Of a stretch of 21,386 nucleotides of DNA, positions 1-9,105 are shown piece after piece. Within the stretch, counting starts at the first letter, position 1; each line of letters begins with the position of its first letter. The notes below the pieces were generated by a model. It saw nothing but the letters and a program-made list of their open reading frames with translations, ran no database searches and was not told the origin of the DNA. The stretch comes from Polymyxa betae (Eukaryota; Endomyxa; Phytomyxea; Plasmodiophorida; Plasmodiophoridae), in assembly GCA_003693705.1 (NCBI GenBank), contig RBZT01000841.1:1-21386 (forward strand), written 5' to 3'. The translations under genes and the position numbers were made by a program.

Positions 1-525
1 GTTTGTCTCCTACGTGAACAAAGGCTTTATAATTGAGAGCACAATTGAATTATGATTTATTTGCAAAGATTACAGGCCCCAAGGCCTCGTCCAGGCCGGC
101 CGGGTAGTTTCGGACTCACGGAGGCCGGAAGGTGACACTACGGTGACTCACGCAGTTTCCGCCGCCACTGGGCCCCCAGTGGCGATTTGGCCCTTTGGGT
201 GTCTTTCACAGTGGCCCTAGGGTTTTCCACGGACTCGTTCCGATGGATTAATATACTGGATCAATCAGTGACATCGATTGACTCAGTTTGACTATTTGTC
301 TCTAATGTGAGACAACCATACTACACAGTAGGCACCCTCCAAATGCAACATACTCGAGCCCATATACCCGATACCGTATTCGCTTGGTGACCCCTGCTGA
401 AGATTATCTCTGGCTTCAGCTCATCTATATCACCCGCATCTTTTCGTTTTCATGGTAAACTTCCTCATAAATGTAGAATAATGCAGACTATGGCTAAACT
501 AAAATGGAGAGAGAATGGAACTTTA
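1..525. other. Gene-free stretch with a small perfect hairpin
   Basis: I see no convincing gene here. The first 250 bases are rich in GGCC-type words. A perfect inverted repeat lies at 164-183, with 9-base arms GCCACTGGG and CCCAGTGGC around a CC centre. The region beyond 300 has no recognisable signal. It lies downstream of the minus-strand retroelement relic and could hold its 3' end, but I find no LTR boundary. Confidence 0.5.
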
Positions 526-933
526 TCAAAATAAATCTTGGTGACAGCAACACAGGATATTACAACCTCTGTTTGCAACCAGAAGTCGGAGAAGTTCGGA
601 TTTTTTTGGCTTTGCCGGAATTGGGATTCCATTTTGCTGGCACTCTCGCCGCAAACTTCGAACATCAATGCTGGATATGATGATCATCTTTTTCATGAGC
701 TCGAGTTCTAGTGACAATATCAATGTTGATATCGAGCCCGAAAAATAGACTGTACCGAAGAACACATTTCGAAAGGGGATGCAGAGGAGAAAACAAGGAA
801 TTGTCAGGACTTTTGGGACATAACCAGGAAGATCGCCAGGCCTGTCCCTACACTCCTGGACTGTCTCAAGCAATGCGGGATTGACATTGAGTGACCCGAG
901 GGCGTTCGGCCAAGCCCTGTCTTCCATCAACAA
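526..933 (-). pseudogene. ORF fragment with a SAP-like motif
   Basis: A minus-strand frame of about 135 codons. The C-terminal third contains the piece SIDVRSLRRECQQNGIPIP followed by a KKSELLRLL stretch. This fits the helix-extended-loop-helix pattern of SAP domains, which bind DNA or RNA: a hydrophobic helix, a short loop with G, then K-x-E-L-x-x-L-L. The N-terminal part is not recognised, and one stretch is hydrophobic. The frame lies directly downstream, on the same strand, of other relic frames that include a reverse transcriptase, so it may be part of the same decayed element. The start is uncertain. I am fairly sure of the SAP-like pattern and unsure of everything else. Confidence 0.35.
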
Positions 934-939
934 TAACTA

Positions 940-1345
940 TCAGCGCTTTCGGAGATGGAAGGTCCGGCATGCATGAAGGGCGCAGCCTTTCAGCCCGTTC
1001 CAACTGATAGACTTTCTGTGGGACGGACTTTGCGAAGTCATTTCGCAGGCAAGAATGTTGCCATTCTCCAAGATAATATCTTCAAAAGCTGTCAAATGTG
1101 GATTCAACGGCGCCACCATAATCTTGTTTGGGAATCCGGAGAATAATTCGGTCAATGAGATGCGTGCTCCAAGGCGAGCCCAGAGGTCTAATTCGAATTC
1201 GCCTTTCAATGGATGCTTTCCATAACTGGGCCGAATGCTGTTTGGAAACATTCCGTTGAAGGGCTCTTGAAACCTCTTATTATTTTTGATTTCGTTCGCA
1301 TAACGTTTAGACCGGATTCGGACATGCAGATAGTCTGCGCCTTCG
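940..1345 (-). pseudogene. Unrecognised open frame downstream of the RT relic
   Basis: An open minus-strand frame with no stop from about 1345 down to 940, longer than its first Met (at 1251) suggests. Upstream of that Met it reads through a basic, Lys/Arg/Asn-rich stretch. It then gives a mixed globular-looking sequence containing SGFPNKIMVAPLNPHLTAF. It follows the reverse-transcriptase relic on the same strand in a different frame. I do not recognise the domain. It could be the downstream part of the same retroelement, or an unrelated fragment. Confidence 0.25.
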
Positions 1346-1364
1346 CATGGCTTAATTTGACGAT

Positions 1365-1876
1365 AATCATTCGCTCATAGTCATCATTACCACCAGCAAG
1401 GCGCTGTGGAAGTACCTGATATTGGAAAATGCCTTTCCCAAAAGCGGAGGCATTAGATTTCTGACGATCCGAAGCGAGTTTCAGGTTCCAGTAACCATTC
1501 TCGAACAGTCGGGACCTTGACTTTTTGGCACTGGAGTGTGCTTATTGACTGCTCGAAAATCGTGAACGAGACGTTTCTCATTAGTGCCTTTCATATGAAC
1601 GAGAAAAGTAGGGCTCAAGTCTTGATCTTTTAATTCAACCTCCTTAATAAAACCTTGTCTTATCATGTCTTGAATAATAATCAGCAGAATCTTATCTTGC
1701 GATTTCAACGACTGCCTTAAGGGGCGATGGGGATTTATGGTAAAACCAACTCCCTCGTTGCTTGGAAACCTTTTAACGTCACGATCCAAAATTGGACGGG
1801 AAGAAGAGGAAGCTATTAGTTTTTTGATTCCTCCTTTTGCACCACACTTTTCGCCGCCCGCAAGGCCTTTTTCCAT
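1365..1876 (-). mobile_element. Reverse-transcriptase fragment of an LTR retrotransposon, frameshifted
   Basis: The minus-strand frame 1876-1481 carries the N-terminal part of a retroelement reverse transcriptase. It has the helix DMIRQGFIKEVELKDQDLSP, then a TFLVHMK strand, then RLVHDFRAVNKHT. This corresponds to the family pattern 'G.I..S..SP....V.KK.G..R...DYR.LN..T'. Homology continues in another frame at 1487-1365, where ASAFGKGIFQYQVLPQRL matches the 'TAF....G.Y.....PFGL' block. So at least one frameshift separates the two pieces, and the short stretch between them seems to need another. The catalytic YxDD block is not seen. The arrangement resembles Ty3/Gypsy-type elements, but the subfamily is not certain. 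It is a dead copy. Confidence 0.6.
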
Positions 1877-2375
1877 GGACGGGGAGCGGGGTTCGGGCGC
1901 GACGAGGATATTTTCTTTAGCAGATTAAGAATTTGATCTTGTTTTGCTTCTGTATGAGCTTGATAGATTAGATCCTTGTCTAACGCGAGAATGCGTTCTT
2001 CCTCAGTCATTGATGAGAAAATAGCTTTCGCCTGAGTGAAGTTCGTCTCGAACCATAATCGGTAGAAATTAAGAGACGAAGATAGGAATCTGTTTAATTC
2101 CTCTGGTTTGGAAACCATTTCTTGACAACGATGAATAAATAAATATGACATAGGCGATCGATTGGTAGCTCCATACCCGGTTTATAGTCGTCTATTGGAA
2201 ATTCGTTGTCGAATGCTGTCCTTGTATTGGATTTCAGCAAGATCTGACGTGCATTATCAGATTGCGCCATCTTCAACGACTGAACGTCTTGCATTAATTG
2301 GTCAATCTTTCGTTCGGATCTTGTAATAGGAGCACTAGATCGTGAACGAGAAGTGCGACCCGAAGATGGGGAGGT
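1816..2375 (-). pseudogene. Gag-like ORF pieces upstream of the RT relic
   Basis: Two overlapping minus-strand frames sit immediately upstream of the reverse-transcriptase relic. The first is open from about 2375 to 2094. It begins with a Ser/Arg-rich stretch, then a predicted helix around KIDQLMQDVQSLKMAQ. The second (2151-1816) is charged and helical and ends in a basic Arg/Pro/Lys-rich tail that overlaps the RT frame in a different register. A basic, helical protein just before pol is what a Gag or Gag-Pol linker would look like. I see no zinc knuckle or capsid signature here, so Gag is an inference from position and composition. Confidence 0.35.
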
Positions 2376-4334
2376 TCATTGTGAGAACGGATCAACCTTT
2401 GCTTTCAGATCATTAAACGGCTCTAACATGGCTCTTGCTCATGTAGGAGTAGGAGGATCCGACATGCTTAATTCTTAAGTCAGAATTGGTCCCACCCAAC
2501 AATCCTGGTCAGGGCTTCCCGCAGGTTTATACATGACCTCAAAACTGTCTCCCAACTGGAACTCAGTATTTGGTATCCATTCTTTCAGAACCGGGGCACA
2601 GTTTCTACCAAGTCCTTGATTGAATTCTCAATAGCAGAAGGCATCGCTTGCAGCGACAACGGCACAGGCTTCACAAGGCCTAATTCAGCAAACATTCAGA
2701 TCAAATTTAGAGTCTTCTCCATTCCGCTACCTTGATGTAAATTTTTAATATGTCGTTTTCTGAACGAATTAGATAGTCGAAGTCGAAGTTACAGTCAGCC
2801 TATCTTCTGGCTATGACACTACCGACAGAATTAGGGGCTTATCCACTAAAGGACAGTGAGCCTAATCCCAGCCGTGCCAGCCTACAGAGGGAAGCTGAAA
2901 GCTGCTACCGACGACGATATCGCTAGACGAAGAGAGAGAGAGATACGACTGAAGTTAGCTGCTGCGACAGCGTCGTGGCCCCGTATCCTTTTCCAGAGGG
3001 CTCCGACCGGGTTGTACAACCCGAAAACCCGAAAATGAATAAAGTTTTCAGAAATCCGTACGGACAGTGGCTCTCCTGAATGATATCAAGGATGAGGTTG
3101 ACAAGTCGAGTTCGGAGTTATATCCATCACCACAGTATCATCGACAATCTCGGGGTCGATGGGGTCGGCCTCATCATTGCTGTGCCATTGGACAGCTTCC
3201 CACGTGCGAACTTCTTCGAGGGCTTCGTTATCGCTCGCAGTGCGTTGTCTGAGATCACTAGCTGGAAAAAAGCCGTCGTCCTCATGAGGATCAGAGAACA
3301 GTTGGCCACGTGGTTCACAATGTGAAGATCCAACAGTTGATCTCCCTCTTGATTATTGGGAGTCTCCATAAAAAACAGTTTCCAAATAGTAGTGCTGTCG
3401 CCAGAGTCATCCTTTCTATACCGGGGTCTTCCGACTATGTTAAGCGAGTTCTCAACACAGACGGGATATAATCGGACTTCGACGTCACTCTCTAACCCCG
3501 GAGACTTTGAGAGCGTTGATGTTTAGAAAGTGCCCTTAAATAACAGTCAATAAATTAAGAGATCTTAGCTTTTACAGAAAGGAGTGTTAGAACTGATTCG
3601 GGTACTACCTAAATCGACCCGATCGGAGCCCTATTCCCGGCAGAATAGCTGAGCTTGCGCACGATGAGACGGCATCCTGGATTCAGGCTCCTGATACATT
3701 ATCTGGACCCGGGAACTGGCCCGGGGGCTGGTACGACCCGTTATTCGCCATATGTCGACATGGCGACGAGTCGGCTCCGATATCTACAGACGAATAGACA
3801 GCAAATATCGTCACGGACAAAACCAGAGCTATGTATGTTGCGCGACGCTATTTTTTTAACTCTTCTTTTTTTTTATCGCGGCTCCAGTGCTGCGACTGGC
3901 CCGCTCTGCTGGCACTGTTCCGTGTAACTTCAATGAGTGCCTGCCATCTTAAATCGTATTGCACAGTCCGCGAAATCATCGAGTTCACCGACGATGGCGT
4001 CGACATTGACGCGATCGCATCCAACGGCGAACCCGACACGGCCTCAACTTTCTCGTAGCTATGCGCCGAGTTCAAGTCTGCCTCAGAGAAAACATTTTCT
4101 CAATAAAAACGGGTTTCAAGAATATTGGAAAGCGAATCAACACAGCGAAAGACGCAAAGAAAGGCAATGAAGAAATAAAACTGATGAAATGCTGAGACGC
4201 TTTTTTTCGAAAGATTCTGCAAGATTTTTATGATTACTTGATGTGAGAGGCAATCTTCTGTCATTAATTGACTCCAGCTTACATGACCTTCACCTAATGA
4301 ACTTCAGAACGACGGCGTCAACATCTCGGGGTGA
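2376..4334. other. Long stretch without a recognisable gene
   Basis: About 2 kb with only short open frames. Two pieces look mildly protein-like on the plus strand: one at 2856-3038 (no ATG start, basic, ends in an Arg/Lys tail), and frame-switching pieces around 3067-3325 that include SIIDNLGVDGVGLIIAVPLD. A minus-strand frame over the same bases (3127-3369) is equally open, so none can be preferred. T-rich runs occur near 3850-3880 and 4200. I cannot assign a function. Confidence 0.4.
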
Positions 4335-4532
4335 CAGAACCTCACAGTCGAAGACGCTGTTCACGATGTGCTTGTGTACAGAGGCAAGTTTGGCATGGGA
4401 GAGGTCCATGGCAAAGATGGCAAGCCTACAATCGTTAGGGTTAGGGTTTCGTTCACAGAGAGCTTCCCGATACTAACATCGTTTATGATTCATCAAACAG
4501 CCACGCAGTTCAATATGGGCGCGTGTCGATAG
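4335..4532 (+). pseudogene. Unrecognised coding-like fragment containing telomere-like repeats
   Basis: An open plus-strand frame of about 65 codons with no start; a TGA lies just before it. It reads as protein-like sequence with pieces such as NLTVEDAVHDVLVYRGKFGM and VSFTESFPILTSFM. In the middle, two TTAGGG units followed by TTT (4435-4449) are read as Val-Arg-Val-Arg-Val. The frame ends at a TAG. No family is recognised. It may be a gene relic, or a chance frame. Confidence 0.2.
4435..4449 (+). repeat. Telomere-like motif, two TTAGGG units plus TTT
   Basis: Direct reading: GTTAGGGTTAGGGTTT. It is a short interstitial copy, not an array. Confidence 0.7.
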
Positions 4533-4645
4533 GGCTTTCGTCGGCGGAAGGATAATGAATGACGACATGATGAAAGACGGCATAATGTTCATTTGACGAT
4601 GTCCAGCAGGGCCAATGATGGGACCGAAAATCGTACAGATGCCTG

Positions 4646-4663
4646 GGGTTAGGGTTAGGGTTT
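4646..4663 (+). repeat. Telomere-like motif, GGGTTAGGGTTAGGGTTT
   Basis: Direct reading of two and a half TTAGGG-type units, about 210 bases from the similar motif at 4435 and in the same orientation. Confidence 0.7.
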
Positions 4664-5277
4664 GCTCGAATGCAGACTATCAAGCTTACACAAAATTCTA
4701 TTTTTGCATGCAAAGGAAACTGAATATTCTTGTAAAATATAAAAGCCAATAAACAGCTGTTGCGGATTGTACATCGCTAAATGATGCAAGTTTATATGTT
4801 GAAGAAATCACGACGATTGAAATCCAGTCTCCATTACTATGACAGGGAGCTTAACAATTCGAAAACCCTGAAATCGCTGTTTTCAAGATTTTCTGAGTTT
4901 TTTAGAGTGCTGTTTTCTTTCATCTTTTTGTTTTTCAGTTTGTCTTTTTTTGCACTCTTGTAACCAGGCTGTAATCAGTTACAATTGTTGTCCATTACGT
5001 GATCGTAGTTCCGTGCGAGCAATGAATTCTCTGCTCTGATTCAGATATTCTTGATAGCTGCTACTGCTGTTGTTTTTAAAGCTGTATCCGGATAATGGCC
5101 GGCCTGAGCGTCGTATGCCCGAAACGCATACGTAGCCGTCGGACATGAATAGAAGTCGTCAACGACCAACTCGACCCTGCATCATTCGTTCACACACCCG
5201 GATGAAGCTAGCAAAAGCTTCACGGGCGGAACTCGCTTTGACAATGACCATCGGGATCTACTACCAACATATCAGGA

Positions 5278-5294
5278 AACCCTAAAACCCTAAC
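5278..5294 (-). repeat. Telomere-like motif in reverse orientation
   Basis: The plus strand reads AAACCCTAAAACCCTAA. This is the complement of mixed TTAGGG and TTTTAGGG units, so it points the opposite way to the copies at 4435 and 4646. Confidence 0.65.
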
Positions 5295-6116
5295 AAACCT
5301 GACGAATTCAGCCTCAGCTGTTCCTCTAGACCAATATCTCTTCTAGAGCTCCATCATTTTTACAAGTGTATCCGGGATCTGGCCTCGAAAAAAAATCGGC
5401 GATTACTAGATAGCTGATTTCGTGTGATCAGATCGGAGTCCAGATTGCCGATTCTGCCAGTACGGAGCTGCGATATCGTCATCGGCCCTATTGAGGCTGT
5501 CCATCTGATGCTGTCGCTTCAATGCGAATAACGACGCGAATGGGAAACAGCTGTTGCTGACTGCTCTAAAGGCTTTTGCTGCCTCATCAGTCCCCTGATC
5601 GGTAACATTACCACGCCTGAGCCACCCCCCTTTTTAAACGATCAAAATTCAGCCTCGAGAGTCAAGCCGAAGATGCCTTAATGCGACAGGCCGCGGGCGG
5701 CTTCTTCATCGAAAACGACGCCTTTTGAGAGGAGTTCCGGACTCTGGAAAGCCGATTTACAGCACTTTTTCCGTTACATGTAATTCCGCAACCGTGGTCC
5801 TTCTGGAAGCTTCCTCTATCTGCCTTCATGCGATAGGTGAGTGTTCGATCATACGTCAAAGCTTATTGATAAGCTGGACGGTCTTGATGTAGGATGGGGT
5901 TTGGGGTTTTAGGGCTGTGCATAGACTGCCACCTGCTAGGGACGGGAATCGGGGCGTATCTGAGCTCGACTTCGGTCTTGACCAGGAGGCCGGGTTCAGA
6001 TCCTTTCTTGGTTAAAACGGCGGAATATATGCATTCGGAGGAGCCGTACACACTTCCGGGCGATGACCAACAGCATGCATTTTGAAGTCAATCACATCTG
6101 ACTTTCACATGCTGTT

Positions 6117-6218
6117 AATGCTGATAAAAAAATGTTGGAAGTTTGTATCATCTGTTGCTGTATAGACTCAACAGCGCAGATTTCTAGTACTTCCGTAGAT
6201 CCCCAATGAAAAAAGTAT
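6117..6218 (-). repeat. 3' flank of tRNA-Leu copy 1, shared with copy 3
   Basis: Read on the minus strand, the DNA following this tRNA closely matches the DNA following the third tRNA copy (10076-10176). Shared blocks include ACGGAAGTACTAGAA, CTGCGCTGTT and the 19-mer CAGATGATACAAACTTCCA. There are scattered substitutions and small length differences. This shows the tRNA moved or was copied together with at least about 80 bases of its downstream flank. The second copy (8129) shares only the first few bases after the tRNA. Confidence 0.85.
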
Positions 6219-6302
6219 TGCACCAGACGGGATTCGAACCCGCGCCTTGCAAGCAAGATACGAACCTGAATCGTACGTGTTAGACCACTCCACCACCGGT
6301 GC
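6219..6302 (-). tRNA. tRNA-Leu (anticodon CAG), copy 1
   Basis: An 84-base type II tRNA with a full fold by eye. The acceptor stem is GCACCGG with CTGGTGC, and the discriminator base is A. The D stem is GTG with CAC. The anticodon stem is TACGA with TCGTA around loop TTCAGGT, giving anticodon CAG for CUG codons. A long variable arm (CTTGC with GCAAG, two-base loop) and a T arm (GCGGG with CCCGT, loop TTCGAAT) complete it. The long variable arm, A73 and anticodon CAG all indicate leucine. Internal A box (TGGTGGAGTGG) and B box (GGTTCGAATCC) are present, and a run of six T follows for RNA polymerase III termination. There is no intron and no encoded CCA. It is identical to the other two copies. 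Confidence 0.95.
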
Positions 6303-6347
6303 ATTTCCTGTATAAAACGCCAAATAATACCGCCTTTCGCGAATCAA

Positions 6348-6856
6348 TTGAGCAGAATCGCTTTAATCCACATCGGTTCAGGAGTGTGTTTGCACGTTCG
6401 TCATTGTAGTGACGATCTTTTTAAACACGAAGTTCCTTCCCATTTACAATTCCATATCCTTTTTGCGTTACGATCAATAGAACAGCTTCAAGCCGTTTCT
6501 GATGAGAAGTATGATGTTTACATCAGGAAGCGTTCGGTAATCAGGGCATGTTGCACCAAAGCGGGAAGTCCCAAAACACCACCTTACAACAATTGTATTG
6601 CTATCGAAGAAAGTTAAATGCATGTGGAATTTCACCAGTTGCGAGCTTCAACCATGAGGATCTGCCCTTGCCTTTGGAAGAAGTGTTATCAGATGATTAC
6701 AATTTGTCTGCATCGCAATCAGAATACGCCAAGTTTTTGGAGCAGTCGTTGCCTGATTTCTATGACTCAGTCATGGCCAGTTTGGAAGATGTTTTCTACC
6801 TGATTGGATCCATCTCCAGCAAGTTACTCGATTTCAGAACTTTTGTACATGGTTGA
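6348..6856 (+). pseudogene. Unrecognised ORF in two overlapping frames
   Basis: Two overlapping plus-strand frames (6348-6617 and 6548-6856) could be one broken gene. The first ends just after an acidic IEES. The second becomes convincing around 6615, with an acidic, protein-like stretch containing PLPLEEVLSDDYNLSASQSEY and then LPDFYDSVMASLEDVFYLIG. A frameshift near 6600-6615 would join them; a short intron there is less likely. No family is recognised and the 5' end lies within about 50 bases of the tRNA. It could be a hypothetical gene or a relic. Confidence 0.3.
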
Positions 6857-6965
6857 GCCACGCCTTACAACATCCGGCTGCAGGGTCGTGCAGCCAATGA
6901 AGGAGCATCCAGAGTTCAACTTGATGGTCGCTCATGAGCATAAAGTGCCTTCCATTATGCCAGCA

Positions 6966-7340
6966 TCAATCCAGCTCAGATAGAATGTTTTCGCGCAATG
7001 CTGAACGTATGAGAATGTCTAAAGACTTATGCCTGCTCTGAATGGCCATCATCGAAACCGGACAAAGTGGATTGATCCGATCATTTCGAGCGAAATCACA
7101 GTAAATTTGCGTGTGGCGACGACTGCGCTCTCTACGAGAAGATTGATTATCAGCAGAAGACGAATCATTTTCTGTAGAGTTTTCGCAGCGATCTGGAATC
7201 ATAATATGCCCAGACTCAGAAGGTTCTACAAGAGCTTTAGCTGGACGAAAAGCTGATTTCATGAGAAATGACATCCCGATGCAGTGATGAGCGTCCAGCT
7301 TGTGGATGGTATAGAAGGTACCCCTTATGAGGGAGACCAT
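6966..7340 (-). pseudogene. Unrecognised open frame downstream of the Gag/protease relic
   Basis: A 124-codon minus-strand frame. It opens with TFYTIHKLDAHHCIGMSFLM, continues through a Ser/Asn/Arg-rich polar stretch (SSADNQSSRRERSRRH), and ends in a short helical piece. It follows, on the same strand, the zinc-knuckle and protease-like relics. In a Ty3/Gypsy-type element this is where the end of the protease and the linker to reverse transcriptase lie. I cannot confirm homology, and the plus-strand frame at 7029-7256 appears to be its shadow. Confidence 0.25.
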
Positions 7341-7490
7341 TTCGACGAAGATGGATTTTTGCGCTTGTAGATCCGATTTCGAACACCAATTCGCTCTAGC
7401 AAAAGCGCCAAAACCAGATTGCTCGAAGTCCGTCTATAGCTCCAGCTTTCAACTTGAACCATTTTCTAGGCAAAAATTGTGTAAGATGCT

Positions 7491-7625
7491 TCATGCGCGC
7501 GAGATCAACCTCAGAAAGCAAGAAGAAGCCGCATGATCAATAAGAGCAAAAGTCGATATACGATGAAGTGTGATAGGAATGACAAAGCGAGCTGCTGGAA
7601 GAGCTGTTGTATCAAAGGTATCAGA
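7491..7625 (-). pseudogene. Retropepsin-like protease fragment with altered active site
   Basis: A minus-strand frame of about 44 codons with a region FALIDHAASSCFLRLIS. This lines up with the retroviral-type aspartyl protease core of LTR retrotransposons ('ALIDSGASxxFI'). The catalytic Asp is kept, but the usual Asp-Ser/Thr-Gly is Asp-His-Ala here, so the enzyme would be inactive. It lies just downstream, on the same strand, of the Gag zinc knuckle, in the expected Gag-then-protease order but in another frame. The short length and altered triad leave some doubt. Confidence 0.5.
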
Positions 7626-7679
7626 GACACAGAGGGAGCTATGAAAGCTTGAAGCTGTTGTATCTGGAGCGACGTCCGC

Positions 7680-7917
7680 TTAACTTTGCCTTTGGCCTTT
7701 TGCATGCTGACGAGCTCGTGCTAACAGAGCCCTTCCACATTCCGACATATTATGACCTTGGGCTCCCACAATACAGACACAATCCATCATCCACATGATG
7801 CTTAAGCTCTTCAGCCGTGAATTTGCCACGAGGGCTCCCAGATGTTGCGGTTGAATGGGGTGAACGACTCTTGGAATTAGATTTACCAATGTCCCTGGGA
7901 GTAGAGTCTGTTGAAGC
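7680..7917 (-). mobile_element. Gag nucleocapsid fragment with CCHC zinc knuckle, frameshifted
   Basis: The minus strand reads a Ser/Arg-rich linker, then KFTAEELKHHVDDGLCLYCG. This is the hallmark lead-in to the zinc knuckle of Ty3/Gypsy Gag proteins ('LT.EE...R...GLCLYCG'). The first two cysteines are at 7768-7779. The His (7752-7754) and last Cys (7737-7739), in the context GHNMSECGR, are read one frame over. One extra base in the run between them therefore breaks a normal C-x2-C-x4-H-x4-C knuckle. The linker is internally duplicated (see 7872-8008). The capsid domain is missing: the tRNA begins only about 200 bases upstream on this element's strand. Confidence 0.75.
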
Positions 7918-8008
7918 GAAAGATCAAGGAATCAAATGCCTGGAATTAGATTACCAATGTTCCTGGGAGTGGAATCTGATGAAGCGAAAGATCAAGGAAT
8001 CAAATGCT
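7872..8008. repeat. Two-copy tandem repeat, about 69 bases per unit
   Basis: Unit 1 is 7872-7940 and unit 2 is 7941-8008. Both run from TGGAATTAGAT to GATCAAGGAATCAAATGC, with a few substitutions and one base deleted in unit 2. The repeat lies in the linker region of the Gag relic on the minus strand. The one-base loss shifts frame, so the duplication is either older than the decay or part of it. Confidence 0.85.
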
Positions 8009-8064
8009 TGATAAGTGATAAGAAGATGGCCAAGGTTGAGGCATCCCATGGAAACCGAAACAAG

Positions 8065-8072
8065 TATAAAAA
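8065..8072 (+). promoter_or_regulatory. TATA-like element upstream of tRNA-Leu copy 2
   Basis: TATAAAAA lies 57 bases before the tRNA. The third copy has CTATATAGC about 40 bases upstream. Upstream TATA elements help RNA polymerase III start in some eukaryotes. Function is only inferred here. Confidence 0.3.
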
Positions 8073-8128
8073 CCCTTCTTCAATCCTCCACAATGGAAAT
8101 CATCCCTCCTTGATATACGACAAGAAAA

Positions 8129-8212
8129 GCACCGGTGGTGGAGTGGTCTAACACGTACGATTCAGGTTCGTATCTTGCTTGCAAGGCGCGGGTTCGAATC
8201 CCGTCTGGTGCA
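8129..8212 (+). tRNA. tRNA-Leu (anticodon CAG), copy 2
   Basis: All 84 bases are identical to the copies at 6219-6302 and 9992-10075, with the same type II fold, anticodon CAG, and A and B boxes. A run of five T follows six bases after the 3' end (CAATACTTTTTG), enough to stop RNA polymerase III. The upstream flank differs from the other copies apart from the short AGAAAA just before the gene, which is shared with copy 3. A Gag relic lies immediately upstream, pointing away. Confidence 0.95.
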
Positions 8213-8892
8213 ATACTTTTTGATTGATTATCAACCTACGGAATCATTCTCTGAAAACTGATCATTATCTCTCATTGCGAGAGCTGATTCTTCACGACCA
8301 ACTTCGAGCCAAGGACTTTTTTGGATCAAATGCGGAAGCCAAAACTAAACGCGCAATTGTTTGGATCAAGGATCCAAACGACTGGTTTTGGCTTTCTCGC
8401 CAAACCCAGAGCAACGGACCTAAATTTAGACAGTGCAGGAAAAATGACTGTAGAAGGTTGGGCCATGTTTTTCTTGATGACATTTGATTTATTGAAACTG
8501 TGAAGGGAAAGACTTGGTTCGAGGATGAGAATTTGTACCTTGCTCGATCTTTTGTTTATTGTTAGCCACGATCCGCAGAGAAGGACTTCCCAATCATCCA
8601 TAGATCTCTGTTCATCGCTACCCAGGCAGCTGAAAACTACACCAACTGTCTTTCCTCAGTGTCCTGCATGGCCATGAAGCCAGACTGAAGAAACCAGTTC
8701 GGCATGGACGACTAAACGGCCAAGTTGAAATTGACTGTATTGTCGGTATGGTAGCGGACGCCTTAACTCTACAATTGTCTCAATCCAAATTTGATGTTTT
8801 TGAGAGGCCGCGCAGGCATTTTAATAGTCAAGCTCGTTGATTATGGATTGGGGTATTGTTCTGTGGCCTCGATATCCTTGATCCGGGGTCCG
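8213..8892. other. Gene-free stretch with a nested hairpin
   Basis: Open frames occur on both strands (8224-8487 plus, 8326-8601 minus) but neither looks like a known protein. Their openness is partly explained by a nested inverted repeat. The outer arms are AAGCCAAAAC (8336-8345) and GTTTTGGCTT (8385-8394). The inner arms are GTTTGGATC (8359-8367) and GATCCAAAC (8371-8379). Confidence 0.5.
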
Positions 8893-9105
8893 CACCCGTT
8901 ATATTATAACGGGTCGACTTGTAGTGCAGGAATTTCACCGACTAAAATTCATATCAGCTAATAGCATACAACTAACAGAGCGTCTTTATTGCTGCCGTTT
9001 GCAAAGAACACTTTGATCTTTGTTAGCTCATCGTTTCGAAATCTCCCGAATCGGGAAATTCTCTAGATCTCTCAAAACCCCGTAGCCGTTATAATATAAC
9101 GGGTG
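8893..9105. mobile_element. Possible MITE with 20-base terminal inverted repeats
   Basis: CACCCGTTATATTATAACGG at 8893-8912 recurs as its exact reverse complement at 9086-9105, so a 213-base segment is bounded by perfect 20-base inverted repeats. Each repeat is itself nearly palindromic (CCGTTATA/TATAACGG). The inside is non-coding. I see no clear target-site duplication, so this could also be two copies of a palindromic protein-binding site rather than a transposon. Confidence 0.4.

Larger units (their letters stand above)
4533..6116. other. Gene-free stretch with telomere-like motifs
   Basis: No convincing gene is seen over about 1.6 kb. The 4781-4963 stretch is AT-rich and its only frame gives a low-complexity Phe-rich tail from a T-rich run. 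Short telomere-type motifs occur at 4646-4663, 5278-5294 (opposite strand) and 5895-5913. Frames near 5662-6085 overlap on both strands and look like chance. Confidence 0.45.

Noticed and set aside
5985-6005. GGGTTCAGATCC resembling a tRNA B box
   Set aside because: No T stem, acceptor stem or A box can be built around it.
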